Source of the DNA: Paenibacillus polysaccharolyticus
Lineage (GTDB): Bacteria; Bacillota; Bacilli; Paenibacillales; Paenibacillaceae
Length of the DNA stretch: 64,000 nucleotides
Reading direction: 5' to 3'
NCBI RefSeq assembly: GCF_900102085.1
Contig: NZ_FMVM01000008.1
Location: 241,040-305,039 of the forward strand
Shown: piece by piece, positions 48,823 to 57,841 of the stretch
Layout: the number at the start of each line of letters is the position of its first letter
Numbering within the stretch: the first letter of the stretch is position 1
Made by a program: the position numbers and the translations under genes
Notes under the pieces: generated by a model
Database searches by the model: none
Told to the model about the DNA's origin: nothing
Seen by the model: only the letters and a program-made list of their open reading frames with translations

Positions 48823-49638
48823 GTGTTCGTGCAGCAAGCTATTGCTATATTAGACTCCGGTGTAGGGGGATTGACCGTTGCGAAGGAAGTGATGCGTCAA
48901 CTCCCGCGGGAAAAGATCATTTATTTTGGGGACACTGCCCGGACACCGTACGGACCCCGTTCGTCCGAACAAGTGAAACAATTTACGGAGCAAATCGTTG
49001 ATTTTTTGATTCAGTTTAATCCGAAAGTGATTGTGATTGCCTGCAATACGGCGACAGCCGCCGCATTGGAATATATCCGGACCAAGGTGGATGTTCCTGT
49101 CATTGGAGTGATCCATCCTGGTGCAAGGGCAGCCATTATGGCAACACGTACAGGCCGCATCGGTGTGATCGGGACTGTGGGTACGATCGGAAGTGGGGCG
49201 TATACGTCGGCACTCAAGCAGCTGTCTCCTTATGTCGATGTGGTCAGCCAGGCTTGTCCTGCACTGGTGCCGTTGGTGGAGAAAGGTGAATTTCGTTCCG
49301 AACATACAACGTATACGGTGGATCAAGCGCTCGGAGAAATTAAAAGAGAGCCTATTGACTGTCTGATTCTTGGTTGCACGCATTATCCGTTTCTGATGGA
49401 TACCATTCAGGATGTCATGGGCCAGGATGTAAAGCTCATCAGCTCAGCCGATGAAACAGCGAGAGAAATCAGTACCATCTTATATGATAAACGCAAGCTG
49501 GCAAGCGGAGATGAAACGCCTGTGCATCAGTTTTTCTGTACAGGTGATCCACGTATGTTCCAGAATATTACGAAACAATGGCTGGGAGAGCAAATTTCCA
49601 AGACACCTGTCGTCTGGCAGGTCACGCAGTTGTCGTAA
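48823..49638 (+). CDS. racE: Glutamate racemase
   Basis: 271 residues from this start. IAILDSGVGGLTVAKEV opens the enzyme; the two catalytic cysteines are in VIACNTATAA and ILGCTHYPF; GDTARTPYG and SADETA are further family blocks. It makes D-glutamate for peptidoglycan in the cytosol. Three in-frame starts exist: ATG 48784 (no ribosome site), GTG 48823 (six bases after AAGGA) and GTG 48829. I prefer 48823, which puts the DSGVGG block close to the N-terminus as in the family. racE and murI are interchangeable names here. It is followed 285 bp later by a cell-wall peptidase gene. Confidence 0.93.
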   Translation: MFVQQAIAILDSGVGGLTVAKEVMRQLPREKIIYFGDTARTPYGPRSSEQVKQFTEQIVDFLIQFNPKVIVIACNTATAAALEYIRTKVDVPVIGVIHPGARAAIMATRTGRIGVIGTVGTIGSGAYTSALKQLSPYVDVVSQACPALVPLVEKGEFRSEHTTYTVDQALGEIKREPIDCLILGCTHYPFLMDTIQDVMGQDVKLISSADETAREISTILYDKRKLASGDETPVHQFFCTGDPRMFQNITKQWLGEQISKTPVVWQVTQLS

Positions 49639-49724
49639 TCGCTGTCGGAATGTATTAGTAATCATCATGATATGGAATAAAGATAGGATTAAGCCTGCAT
49701 TCATCTATGTAATTTTGCTTCGGT

Positions 49725-49760
49725 GCCCGGACCTGTTAAGGTTCGGGCTTTTATATATTT
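49725..49760 (+). terminator. Terminator after glutamate racemase
   Basis: GCCCGGACC/GGTTCGGGC stem (one G-U), 6-base loop, then TTTTATATATTT. Confidence 0.75.
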
Positions 49761-49923
49761 CTTAGGCACGCTCCAACTCTGCTCTGGTGGCTAGAATATC
49801 TAACATAACATAGAAGTCTGCGAACGATGTCACATGACGGACAACCGGGCTTGCATACGATAATACAGGTACGAATAAAGGAGAATCAATTGGGAGAATC
49901 AGACCTGTGGAAGGGAGAACAAC

Positions 49924-51156
49924 ATGGAACTGCAATGGATTATCGTGAAAACAGGTGACACGTTACCGCGAATTGCTTCGGCATATCGCATGACTAATGC
50001 ATTGTTGTGTGCGCTGAACCCCGAAGCTACAGCGCAGCCTTATCTACTTGCCGGTCAGATGTTACGTGTGATGCCTGGAACTGGACGCAGATATGCGGTA
50101 CCACCGGGAGAAACGGTGCAGGAAACGGCAGAACGTTTTGCATTATCGGAAGAACAGCTTCGTGAGAGTAATCCCGAAATCTCCAAGGTGAAGGATTGGG
50201 GTGGATGCTGTATAAATATTCCTCAGGCTGGTGGGAAAACCATCGTGAACATTGAGGGTGAATATGGATATCGTGAATTGATCAGAGATATACAGCGATT
50301 GGAAGCACGCTATTCCTGCGTGAAATCGGGAGAGATCGGTACAAGTGTAATGGGAAAAACATTACCTTATGTGCGAATCGGGCACGGCCCTCGCCATATC
50401 CATGTGAATGCATCGGTTCATGCCAATGAATGGTTAACCACGCCAGTTCTTATGAGGTTTATCGAAGAATACGCTGAGGCGTATTCCTTGGACTCGCTGT
50501 GGCACTCCTATGATCCGCAGCGCTGGATGCAAGAGACGACCTTATGGGCGGTGCCCATGGTGAACCCGGACGGAGTAGAGCTAGTTCAGGAAGGTGTAGT
50601 GAATCATCATAAGTATGCTTCTGAATTACTTGCGTGGAATGGAGGACGACCACACTTTACACATTGGAAAGCGAACATCAGAGGTGTGGATCTTAATGAT
50701 CAGTTTCCGGCTCACTGGGACGAGGAGGTTGCGCGCAGAAGTGTTTTTTCGCCTGGTCCAAGGGATTATGCGGGCACGGCTCCGCTAACAGAACCTGAGG
50801 CTCAGGCGCTTGCACAGTGGACGCAGGAACATGCATTTGCTGCAGTGGTATCCTTGCATAGCCAAGGTCAAGAAATCTATTGGAATTATCGGGATCTGGA
50901 GCCGAGAGAGAGTGCACCGTTGTCGCGCAAGCTTGCCAAAGCGTCCGGATATAAAGCGATAAAACTAGGTGGCAGTGATGCTGGTTATAAAGATTGGTTT
51001 ATTCAAGCGTTTGGCAAGCCGGGCTTCACCGTTGAGGTGGGTCTGGGAGTGAATCCGCTACCTGTGGAGCAATTTGATGACATTTGTGTGGAAGTGGGCA
51101 TGCTACTGGCAGAATTGTTATCCCATGGAGAGCGTGAGGCAGGTGCCTCGGGTTAG
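49924..51156 (+). CDS. LysM-M14 metallocarboxypeptidase, gamma-D-glutamyl-diamino-acid endopeptidase-like
   Basis: 410 residues. Two LysM-like units occur (~1-50, QWIIVKTGDTLPRIASAYRM; ~55-100, YAVPPGETVQETAERFALS), then an M14 peptidase (~110-400). Zinc ligands are visible in SVHANEWLTTP (H-x2-E) and VSLHSQGQ (His); the general base Glu is in FTVEVGLG; VNPDGVEL is another family block. No signal peptide is present, as with endopeptidase I of Lysinibacillus, so it may enter the spore or recycle wall peptides. GGAAGGGAGAACA precedes the ATG. Confidence 0.9.
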   Translation: MELQWIIVKTGDTLPRIASAYRMTNALLCALNPEATAQPYLLAGQMLRVMPGTGRRYAVPPGETVQETAERFALSEEQLRESNPEISKVKDWGGCCINIPQAGGKTIVNIEGEYGYRELIRDIQRLEARYSCVKSGEIGTSVMGKTLPYVRIGHGPRHIHVNASVHANEWLTTPVLMRFIEEYAEAYSLDSLWHSYDPQRWMQETTLWAVPMVNPDGVELVQEGVVNHHKYASELLAWNGGRPHFTHWKANIRGVDLNDQFPAHWDEEVARRSVFSPGPRDYAGTAPLTEPEAQALAQWTQEHAFAAVVSLHSQGQEIYWNYRDLEPRESAPLSRKLAKASGYKAIKLGGSDAGYKDWFIQAFGKPGFTVEVGLGVNPLPVEQFDDICVEVGMLLAELLSHGEREAGASG

Positions 51157-51193
51157 CGGGCATGAAACGAAAGATCGTTCAGACATATAACCG

Positions 51194-51224
51194 GAGCGGG
51201 CGCTGAAGCGGCGCTCGTTTTTTA
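51194..51224 (+). terminator. Terminator after the M14 peptidase
   Basis: GAGCGGGCGC/GGCGCTC stem (small bulge) around TGAAGC, then G and six Ts. The rest of the gap to 51469 shows no gene. Confidence 0.65.
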
Positions 51225-51469
51225 TCTTTCTAAATCCAAGCTTAATAACCCTGATTCTGATGAGTTGGTTTATCAGCCGAGCTGAATGCAAATATCCAGT
51301 ACTGGTGGACAAAACAACATCTCGAGGTCGTGTCGAAAATATGACTTCATGTCATTTTCGCATCAATGTTATTGCGATTAGCTGTAACTTTCTTTACAAT
51401 AGATGCTGGAGTTTAAAATGAATGCTGAAATTGTTGAAACCAGCAATGATAATATAGGAGATGAATTGA

Positions 51470-51772
51470 ATGAACTGCAAAATCACTCGTAACGCAGCGA
51501 AAGTGTTGAAGCTTGAACTGGACAAGCCGGAGAACGAAGGTAAACTATTGCGTGTTGTGATTACACATGCACATGGAGACCATGCGCATTACGGTCTTGA
51601 CCTGGATACGCCAGGAGATAATGACACTGTAGTATCTACAGATAAGGGCATCGACGTTATTTTGGAAAATGGACAACCTATGCTGGATGGCGTGAAAATT
51701 GATTACCTCTACTTGCCACAAGAAGGATTTGTGATCACGAATCCATCCAAAGGCAACCACGGCGACCACTAA
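51470..51772 (+). CDS. HesB/IscA-like protein lacking the cluster cysteines
   Basis: 100 residues. The fold blocks are those of the Fe-S biosynthesis (HesB/IscA) family: ITRNAAKVLKLELDKPENEGKLLRVVI, YGLDLDTPGDNDTVVSTDKGIDVIL, LDGVKIDYLYLPQEGFVITNP. The three cysteines that carry iron or clusters in IscA are absent; the first position lies in THAHGDHAHYG. The His/Asp-rich segments (HAHGDHAHYG and the C-terminal NHGDH) could bind metal instead (inference). ATG 51470 follows GGAGATGAATTGA. It is 21 bp before the DUF1450 gene. Confidence 0.75.
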   Translation: MNCKITRNAAKVLKLELDKPENEGKLLRVVITHAHGDHAHYGLDLDTPGDNDTVVSTDKGIDVILENGQPMLDGVKIDYLYLPQEGFVITNPSKGNHGDH

Positions 51773-51793
51773 GGGAGCGAAGAAGGGGAACTC

Positions 51794-52015
51794 ATGGCTA
51801 ACGATATCCGCGTATGCGAAAAATGTAATCACATCCGATTGAAATCCATTGTGCCTAAACTGGAGAAGATGGCTCCAGGCACAGAAATCAAGATCGGTTG
51901 TAAATCTTATTGCGGCCCATGTGCGAAGCGTGCTTTTGTTTTCATCAACGGCCGATACATCAGTGCTCCAACGGAAGAAGAAGTACTTACGAAGGTTTCC
52001 AAGTTCATCAAATAA
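51794..52015 (+). CDS. YuzB/DUF1450 family protein
   Basis: 73 residues. VCEKCNHIR and KSYCGPCAKRAFVFINGRYISAP give two C-x2-C pairs, as in the YuzB family of Firmicutes. It could be a small iron-sulfur or zinc protein. GGGAGCGAAGAAGGGGAACTC precedes the ATG. It is next to the HesB-like gene, which suggests linkage to Fe-S metabolism, though that partner lacks its usual cysteines. Confidence 0.9.
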   Translation: MANDIRVCEKCNHIRLKSIVPKLEKMAPGTEIKIGCKSYCGPCAKRAFVFINGRYISAPTEEEVLTKVSKFIK

Positions 52016-52030
52016 CCGAATAGCTACCTG

Positions 52031-52058
52031 AAAAGGAGGGGCAGAAGCCTCTCCTTTT
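52031..52058. terminator. Bidirectional terminator
   Basis: AAAAGGAG-G-GGC pairs with GCC-T-CTCCTTTT. It serves both the YuzB gene and the converging gene at 52074. Confidence 0.7.
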
Positions 52059-52073
52059 GCGTTGCATTTTGTT

Positions 52074-52520
52074 TTAGCCCAAGTTTTGATGACGATCCCG
52101 ATCCGAATGGAGCAAAAATATTTGGAAGGTGTCCTCCTGAATTTCAATGGCGATGCGAACGTCTTCTTTATTAAGAATATGCACATTGCCCATCTGCTCG
52201 TCCTTCAGTTCCGTCCAACCGACCTCATGTAACTTTTGGAAATAATCTTCAGGTGGATATAGTCCTTGTTCACCACCGATGTGTTTCAGTTCATACGTTT
52301 CGCTCCGAGATTGTGTGGGGTGATCGGAATATGCCGCGGATTCAATGAGTTTAGCATTGGCAGGCACGGGGATATCCTTATGCAACGATGAAGAGACGTA
52401 TCCTTTGATCTCATACGTGGAGTTTGTGAAGCGCTGCGTCCAAAAAATAAAAAATAAGAGTAACAGAACGGATAGCAATGAAACGGTTAGGAGGCCTATA
52501 CGAATCCCTTTTGTACTCAA
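52074..52520 (-). CDS. Uncharacterised single-pass membrane protein
   Basis: 148 residues. One N-terminal membrane helix (IGLLTVSLLSVLLLLFFIFW) anchors a soluble domain of ~115 residues (NAKLIESAAYSDHPTQSRSETYELKHIGG; PPEDYFQKLHEVGWTELKD; IAIEIQEDTFQIFLLH). I do not recognise the family; the domain looks like a small alpha/beta sensor- or lipoprotein-type fold. TTG 52520 is eight bases after GGAGG and is the likely start. Confidence 0.7.
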   Translation of the reverse strand: MSTKGIRIGLLTVSLLSVLLLLFFIFWTQRFTNSTYEIKGYVSSSLHKDIPVPANAKLIESAAYSDHPTQSRSETYELKHIGGEQGLYPPEDYFQKLHEVGWTELKDEQMGNVHILNKEDVRIAIEIQEDTFQIFLLHSDRDRHQNLG

Positions 52521-52678
52521 TCAGCATTCCTCCATTTTTTTGATCTTACAACCTTCTGCTCTTTTAACGTATCTTGGAGGCATAAAGTTTGAACAAATTT
52601 TCAAAAAAAGAATAAGTCTTCTCTATGCAATCCATGCTAACGAGGTGACAGGAATATGATTCCGAGGAGGAATAACTC

Positions 52679-52960
52679 ATGCCCAAGCGTTATGATTCCA
52701 GTTTGCAAGCGGGTACAACGGTATCTCAGGCGCAAAATGCGGTGAACAAGCTTCATTATGCTGTTTCCCAGGCCATGTCCCATCCGAATGCACAGACCAT
52801 TGTGCAGGCAGAGCAGCGGCTGGCTCATACCGAGCAGGCGATGAAGCAAGCAGGGTTGTCTCTGGGTGGACAGGGTTTCGAGTTAGCGCAGGAAATGTTC
52901 ATTGAGGAGAAGAAGAGGTTACACTCGCTCCAGAATCAGCACAGGCAAGGGAAGAAATAA
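52679..52960 (+). CDS. DUF2524-like small protein
   Basis: 93 residues, soluble and helical: SQAQNAVNKLHYAVSQAMSH, then VQAEQRLAHTEQAMKQA and a Gln/Lys-rich tail. It resembles DUF2524 proteins of Bacilli; no function is known. GAGGAGGAATAACTC precedes the ATG. Monocistronic with a terminator. Confidence 0.75.
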   Translation: MPKRYDSSLQAGTTVSQAQNAVNKLHYAVSQAMSHPNAQTIVQAEQRLAHTEQAMKQAGLSLGGQGFELAQEMFIEEKKRLHSLQNQHRQGKK

Positions 52961-52979
52961 ACTGTTCCTGTTACACCGT

Positions 52980-53012
52980 AACCTGCAGGCCGTGATGGTC
53001 TGCAGGTTTTTT
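52980..53012 (+). terminator. Terminator after the DUF2524-like gene
   Basis: AACCTGCAG/CTGCAGGTT stem with GCC/GGT closing pairs, then a run of Ts. Confidence 0.8.
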
Positions 53013-53090
53013 GGTTTTTTCCAGCGCTTAAAACTCTGTCAGAAGGTTAATAAACCGAGAGCAGGCAAAAATCAATACGGGAGGTACAGG

Positions 53091-53921
53091 ATGACTAAAC
53101 ATATTACAGATTGCACAATTCTGAACAACGGAGTGACAATGCCATGGCTTGGAATCGGGACTTATAAGGCAAAGGGTAAAGAAGTACAACAGGCGGTAGA
53201 GACCGCTCTGGAAGTAGGGTATCGCAGCATTGATACCGCGTCTGTTTATGGCAATGAGGAGGAAGTGGGACAAGCCATTGCGAGTAGTGGTGTAGCCCGT
53301 AATGAACTATTCGTAACGACGAAGCTTTGGAATGATGATCAAGGTTATGATTCGACACTTAGAGCGTTTGAAACGAGTCAGAAGAAACTTGGTTTAAATG
53401 TCATTGACCTATATTTGATTCACTGGCCAGGCCGGGATCAATATAAAGAGACGTGGAGAGCTTTTGAACGTCTGTATAGCGAAGGAAGTGTGCGTGCAAT
53501 CGGTGTGAGTAATTTTCAGGTACATCATCTGCGCGATCTTATAGATGAAGGCGGTACGGTGCCTGCGGTGAATCAGGTGGAACTACATCCGGGACTGATT
53601 CAGCAGGAACTGCAGGACTTCTGCGGGGCCCAAGGCATTCAACTTGAGGCATGGAGTCCCATCATGAAAGGGAAGTTAAATCAGGAATCTACATTGAAGG
53701 GATTGGCTCAGAAGTACGGCAAAACACCGGCTCAGATTATTCTACGCTGGGATATCCAGAATCAGATTGTGACGATTCCCAAATCGGTGACCCCTGAGCG
53801 GATTCGCGAGAACGCAGATATCTTTGATTTTGAACTGACACCAGATGAGTTGAGACAGATTGATGCGCTCGATTCGGACAAACGGACAGGACCGCATCCG
53901 GATCAGCTATTCTGGGATTGA
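53091..53921 (+). CDS. Aldo/keto reductase
   Basis: 276 residues of the AKR5-type barrel. The catalytic tetrad is visible: Asp and Tyr in SIDTASVYGNEEEVG, Lys in TTKLWNDDQ and His in LIHWPG. NADPH-binding blocks follow (AIGVSNFQVHHL; IPKSVTPERIRENADIFDF). It reduces aldehydes or ketones, perhaps 2,5-diketo-gluconate or methylglyoxal (family range). ATG 53091 follows GGGAGGTACAGG; the frame extends to 52902 inside the previous gene. Confidence 0.92.
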   Translation: MTKHITDCTILNNGVTMPWLGIGTYKAKGKEVQQAVETALEVGYRSIDTASVYGNEEEVGQAIASSGVARNELFVTTKLWNDDQGYDSTLRAFETSQKKLGLNVIDLYLIHWPGRDQYKETWRAFERLYSEGSVRAIGVSNFQVHHLRDLIDEGGTVPAVNQVELHPGLIQQELQDFCGAQGIQLEAWSPIMKGKLNQESTLKGLAQKYGKTPAQIILRWDIQNQIVTIPKSVTPERIRENADIFDFELTPDELRQIDALDSDKRTGPHPDQLFWD

Positions 53922-53948
53922 TGACGAAGCTTATTTTCCGGTTAAATA

Positions 53949-54157
53949 AGTATGAACGTTGGTGGGAGCCCGGGGGGCGTTGGTGGAAGCTCCGGTGACG
54001 AATCGTTCTTTTGATCGCTGTTGTTTTCGAATTTCTTTGCTTCTACAGAATCGATTTCGCCCCTCCGCAGCAACGTTGGACAGGAGAGTCACTTGGAAAA
54101 GGAGCTTCGGAGTGCGAGGGCAGTGACAAAACGGAGGGCTTCGCTTCTCCGTTTTGT
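53949..54157. repeat. Possible intergenic repeat element with stem-loop
   Basis: Inside the 339-bp gap 53922-54260. Two copies of CGTTGGTGG(G/A)AGC lie ~24 bp apart (about 53953 and 53978), and CAACGTTGG recurs near 54071. At 54126-54157 ACAAAACGGAG/CTCCGTTTTGT forms an 11-bp stem with a 10-base loop. No gene is seen. The make-up suggests a dispersed repeat, which I cannot confirm from one copy. The stem-loop may also end the aldo/keto reductase transcript. Confidence 0.4.
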
Positions 54158-54208
54158 TCTGATTAGGTTGTTTTTTAGTGTGTAGAGGGAGATGCTTGCA
54201 GTAAACAT

Positions 54209-54258
54209 AAAAAAAGCAGCAAGGTCATGAGTATTTCCATGATCTGCTGCTTTTTTTA
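54209..54258 (-). terminator. Terminator of the DsbA-like gene
   Basis: AAAAAAAGCAGC...TCATG pairs with CATGA...GCTGCTTTTTTT; strong in both directions. Confidence 0.8.
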
Positions 54259-54260
54259 TG

Positions 54261-54995
54261 TTAGTTAGAAGGTTTGTTCTGAGGAACCTCGCAACCTTCT
54301 TCTGTGCATACACCGTTACGATCTGATGCGGCATCGTTCGATTCAACAATGGTGAACGGGGAACGTTCATCCCATGCTTTTTGGAGAGCATCGAGGAAGA
54401 CATCGTCGGGCTGTGCTCCGGAAACGGCAAATTTACGATCGAGAACGAAGAATGGAACACCTCGGATGCCGAGCTGTGCGCCTTCTGCCTGGTCGGCACG
54501 TACGTTCTCGGTATATTGGTCGCTAGACAGAACGGCAACGGCAGCTTCGCGATCCAAACCAACCTCCTGGGCGAGATCAGCGAGCACTTGAGGATCACCA
54601 ACGTGTTTACCTTCAATAAAGATGGCGTGGAACAAACGCTCACTCAGATCAAGGGCTTTACCTTGAGTATTTGCCCAGTGAGTCAGACGATGAGCGGCGA
54701 AGGAGTTTGTTGGGATCATGGCATCAATATTATATTCGAGCCCTGCTGTGCGAGCATTGGCATTCATCTGTGCATTCATCCCGCGAGCTTGTTCCTCACT
54801 GATGTTGTACTTGGAAGTCAGATAATCTACATTCGTTTTTCCGCTGTTCACTTCTGCGTTAGGATCGAGCTCAAAGCTTTTAAATTGCAACTTCACTTCA
54901 TCCCGATGCGGGAATTTTTCCAGTACGTTTTCCAGACGGCGTTTACCGATATAACAGAAAGGGCACATGAAATCAGACCATACTTCAATATTCAT
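54261..54995 (-). CDS. DsbA-family oxidoreductase (FrnE-like)
   Basis: 244 residues. MNIEVWSDFMCPFCYIGKRRLE carries the CPFC redox motif of the thioredoxin fold; the cis-Pro block is GIRGVPFFVLDRKFAVSGAQ. The helical insertion and full length match the FrnE/2-hydroxychromene-carboxylate-isomerase-like branch, which acts in the cytosol as disulfide reductase or isomerase. There is no signal peptide. An extra C-terminal CTEEGCEVP pair is present. GGAGGTTTTAAACC precedes the ATG. Monocistronic. Confidence 0.9.
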   Translation of the reverse strand: MNIEVWSDFMCPFCYIGKRRLENVLEKFPHRDEVKLQFKSFELDPNAEVNSGKTNVDYLTSKYNISEEQARGMNAQMNANARTAGLEYNIDAMIPTNSFAAHRLTHWANTQGKALDLSERLFHAIFIEGKHVGDPQVLADLAQEVGLDREAAVAVLSSDQYTENVRADQAEGAQLGIRGVPFFVLDRKFAVSGAQPDDVFLDALQKAWDERSPFTIVESNDAASDRNGVCTEEGCEVPQNKPSN

Positions 54996-55083
54996 TGGTT
55001 TAAAACCTCCATTATGTTCCTGATTGAAACTATTATAGTTACAATTATAAAGTGACTTTCAAATTTTCGCAAGTTATTCGAAT

Positions 55084-55509
55084 TTAATCGTTCGAGTAAG
55101 CTTTTGTCCAATGGTTTGGTTGAAGCTCATTTAATGTTTTAAAAATAAGTTGTCCGGACGGATCGTATACAGCTGCTTTGACGTCCCCTCCCCAATAAAA
55201 AAGGCGTTCCTGGCAGATTCCGCAAGGTGTAAGCACTTTGAATCCGGTATTTTCGTCATCGCGCGCTACGCAGAGAGAGTGGGTTACCCGCTCATTTAAT
55301 TTATGAGCTTCCAGATAAGCGCCTGTTTCCATGCAAAGATGCACCGCATCGTTGATGACCTCTGGAGCTACGCTGATGAGCAGAGAACCGGCGTCGGTAT
55401 ATACAGCGCCCGCCCCACCCCAACCTTGGGGGTACCGCTCTTTAACAAAATCGGTAGCAGCATCAAAGAGTTTTTGTTCAATTTCGTGTGCTTGGATGTT
55501 AGATGTCAT
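55084..55509 (-). CDS. Cytidine-deaminase-family protein
   Basis: 141 residues. Zinc ligands are the C-x-E in HLCMETGAYLEAHKL and the PCGICQE pair (P-C-x2-C), as in cytidine deaminase and blasticidin-S deaminase. The catalytic Glu is present. The first block in typical Cdd is C-A-E; here it is C-M-E, and the N-terminal region is close to the blasticidin-deaminase-like branch. It may deaminate cytidine or a related base analogue. A ribosome site AAAGGGGCC precedes the ATG. It ends 68 bp before the disulfide-isomerase region and is transcribed alone. Confidence 0.88.
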   Translation of the reverse strand: MTSNIQAHEIEQKLFDAATDFVKERYPQGWGGAGAVYTDAGSLLISVAPEVINDAVHLCMETGAYLEAHKLNERVTHSLCVARDDENTGFKVLTPCGICQERLFYWGGDVKAAVYDPSGQLIFKTLNELQPNHWTKAYSND

Positions 55510-55569
55510 AAGATGAGGCCCCTTTATAATAGAGTATGTCTAATATTTATTTCGTTTTTCTGTACCTGA

Positions 55570-57621
55570 TTATTTTACCGAAGAACTCTCGGTTTCGTTT
55601 GCCGGACGTTCCTTCTCCTCACGGAATTGACGTATCAGATCGTAGGTAATGATCGTATCAGACACATGCAGACGTTTTGAGGCTGTTTCAAAACCAACCC
55701 TGCAGGCGTTAATATCCGTCTTTTCGTGAGTGGATTGGTCGTAACAAGCTCCGTTGGCATAAAGGTAATCGTCCGAGGGAATATAGAACACTTTACCATC
55801 AGTGAATGAACCGTTACGTAGCACTACCGTGCGTTCCGTGTCGTTGTACACATTGTTTCCCATGTGATAATAGGATTCATCCGATATCCCGAGCAAATGT
55901 AGCACCGATGGTGTAATATCCAGCTGCCCTGACGGTTTATCAAAGGTACCGGCTTCAGCTCCGTCAGGTAAATGTACCAGCAGTGGAACTTCGTTCATGA
56001 TCTGTGCCATATCAAGGTCGTTTAGCCCACGGCCTAGAAACTTCTCATATTGAGCTTTGTCGTTAATCGAGCTGTCATGGTCACCGTAGAACATGAAGAT
56101 AGTCTTGTCCCATAGTCCACGATTCTTCAGATCCTCCACCATACCACCGAGTGCGGCATCCACATAGTGAACAGACTGCAGATAATTTCCGAACATGGTG
56201 CCCTGGAATTCACCCACATCCAGCTGCTGTTTCTCTTTAGGCAGAGAGGCGTAGGGATGATGGCTGCTAAGCGTGATGAGGAATGAATAAAAGGGTTCCT
56301 TCACCTCATTACTCATTTTCTCCACGGACTGCCGGAAAAAAGATACATCCGACAAAGACCAGCCAAGCGGGTCATCTTCTATGAAATCATTTTTGCTGTA
56401 GAACTTGTCGTATTTCATATTCTGATACATCGTATATCGGTTCCAGAACCCGCTCTCGTAGGCGTGGAATACGTTGGTGCTATAGCCATGCTCCTTCAAA
56501 ATGGAAGGTAACGAATCGTACATATGATCTGCGTATCGCACAAACGCTGAACCTACAGGAAGAGGGTGCAGAGAGATGTTGGCGCCGAAGTCGGCATCTG
56601 ACGTTCTGCCCTGTCCAGTCTGGTGATAAAAGTGGCTGTAATACTGGCTTTCTTTCATCAATTCATTGAAGTGGGGTGTGATTTCCTGCCCGCCAATGCT
56701 TCGTCCAATCATAAAATTCATAAAGGCTTCGCCTTGCACGATAATGACGTTGCTATCCTTATATTTTCCGTATAAGGGCTGGCTGTTCTGACCTGCATTC
56801 GACTTTTGTCGATCATCAAAATAAGCTTTAACTTGCTGGATATCGGCCGGATCGGCTTCGGGGCCGGAACCTATATTATTTTTGACATAAGAGTACGTAT
56901 CATAGCCGTGAAAAGCGAGCAATCCGGTTACGTTGTACATGGATACATTCCACCAATTGTTATCAAACAGCCCCTTAGCCCAGGTTTTGCTGTAATAATA
57001 TATAGGGCCGGCGCCAAGACCCAATCCCAGAATGAGCGCTGTGACACCTGCCAATAGACGGCGACGGAGACGCTTTTTATGAGATATGGAGGAAGTGAAG
57101 GAGTAACCGCTATAACTACCGTTAGAACTGCTTGCGTACATCCCTGACGGTTGACCTGAGCGATAACGTCTGCTGAACAGCATTAAGGCCGCACACGGAA
57201 TAACAATGAATAAATCGGCAAAAAACCATATATCGCGGGCATAGATTAAAGTGGCAATGCTATCACCAAGTGCGTCTACTTGTCGTGCCTGTAAGAGCAC
57301 AGGAATGGTAAGGAAATCCTGAAAGTAGCGATAATAGACCATATCCGCATAGATGAGTGCAGTAAGAAACAAGTGAAGGACAGCAAGTGCAGCAATCATG
57401 CCTCTACGTGGTAGCCACCAGACCCAGAAGGACAGAAGCAACAATGATCCAACCGCAATCACTTTGTCAAGCAGTCCCATGGTAATGTTATACGCGTTCA
57501 GATTGTGATGCAGGAACATCAGCTTAAGCAGGATCAGTATCGTGAAAATAACATATAGCGTCAATGGGTGACGCAGAAGCATGGGCGTTCTGGAACTTCG
57601 CATAGGCTGAGTGAAAACCAT
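55570..57621 (-). CDS. LtaS-like membrane sulfatase-fold protein, catalytic Thr replaced
   Basis: 683 residues. Five membrane helices lie in ~1-205, then an extracellular sulfatase-fold domain (~280-640). Family blocks: HFYHQTGQGRTSDADFGANIS, SHHPYASLP, and FMFYGDHDSS for the metal-binding Asp-His. In S. aureus LtaS the nucleophile is Thr300 in ESFQTFLI; here the aligned block is EAFMNFMI, with Asn at that place. LtaS polymerises glycerol phosphate onto lipoteichoic acid (established); this protein may be a paralogue with altered or lost activity, or use another residue. ATG 57621 follows AAGGGGGAAAC. A 271-bp gap precedes the next gene, with no further gene seen. Confidence 0.88.
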   Translation of the reverse strand: MVFTQPMRSSRTPMLLRHPLTLYVIFTILILLKLMFLHHNLNAYNITMGLLDKVIAVGSLLLLSFWVWWLPRRGMIAALAVLHLFLTALIYADMVYYRYFQDFLTIPVLLQARQVDALGDSIATLIYARDIWFFADLFIVIPCAALMLFSRRYRSGQPSGMYASSSNGSYSGYSFTSSISHKKRLRRRLLAGVTALILGLGLGAGPIYYYSKTWAKGLFDNNWWNVSMYNVTGLLAFHGYDTYSYVKNNIGSGPEADPADIQQVKAYFDDRQKSNAGQNSQPLYGKYKDSNVIIVQGEAFMNFMIGRSIGGQEITPHFNELMKESQYYSHFYHQTGQGRTSDADFGANISLHPLPVGSAFVRYADHMYDSLPSILKEHGYSTNVFHAYESGFWNRYTMYQNMKYDKFYSKNDFIEDDPLGWSLSDVSFFRQSVEKMSNEVKEPFYSFLITLSSHHPYASLPKEKQQLDVGEFQGTMFGNYLQSVHYVDAALGGMVEDLKNRGLWDKTIFMFYGDHDSSINDKAQYEKFLGRGLNDLDMAQIMNEVPLLVHLPDGAEAGTFDKPSGQLDITPSVLHLLGISDESYYHMGNNVYNDTERTVVLRNGSFTDGKVFYIPSDDYLYANGACYDQSTHEKTDINACRVGFETASKRLHVSDTIITYDLIRQFREEKERPANETESSSVK

Positions 57622-57841
57622 AATGTTTCCCCCTTTTTTATGTAGTTGTTCATGATTTGAGGAGCTATGGATTAAATATGTCGTTTATTTTGTTAACGGA
57701 ATGTAAAAACAGGGCTTCATATATTATAGCGTGACCGCTTCGCATTTCAACTATGCTCATCTTCATACTCGCATGTCATACAGACCCTTCTTATAAGGTA
57801 TGAAGTCCTGCTTTTGTTGGCTGGTTAGTGATCAAACAAAA

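Noticed and set aside
54089..54643. 184-codon minus-strand frame in the repeat region and under the DsbA-like gene
   Set aside because: It overlaps the real DsbA-like gene on the same strand in another frame and a terminator; no domain seen.
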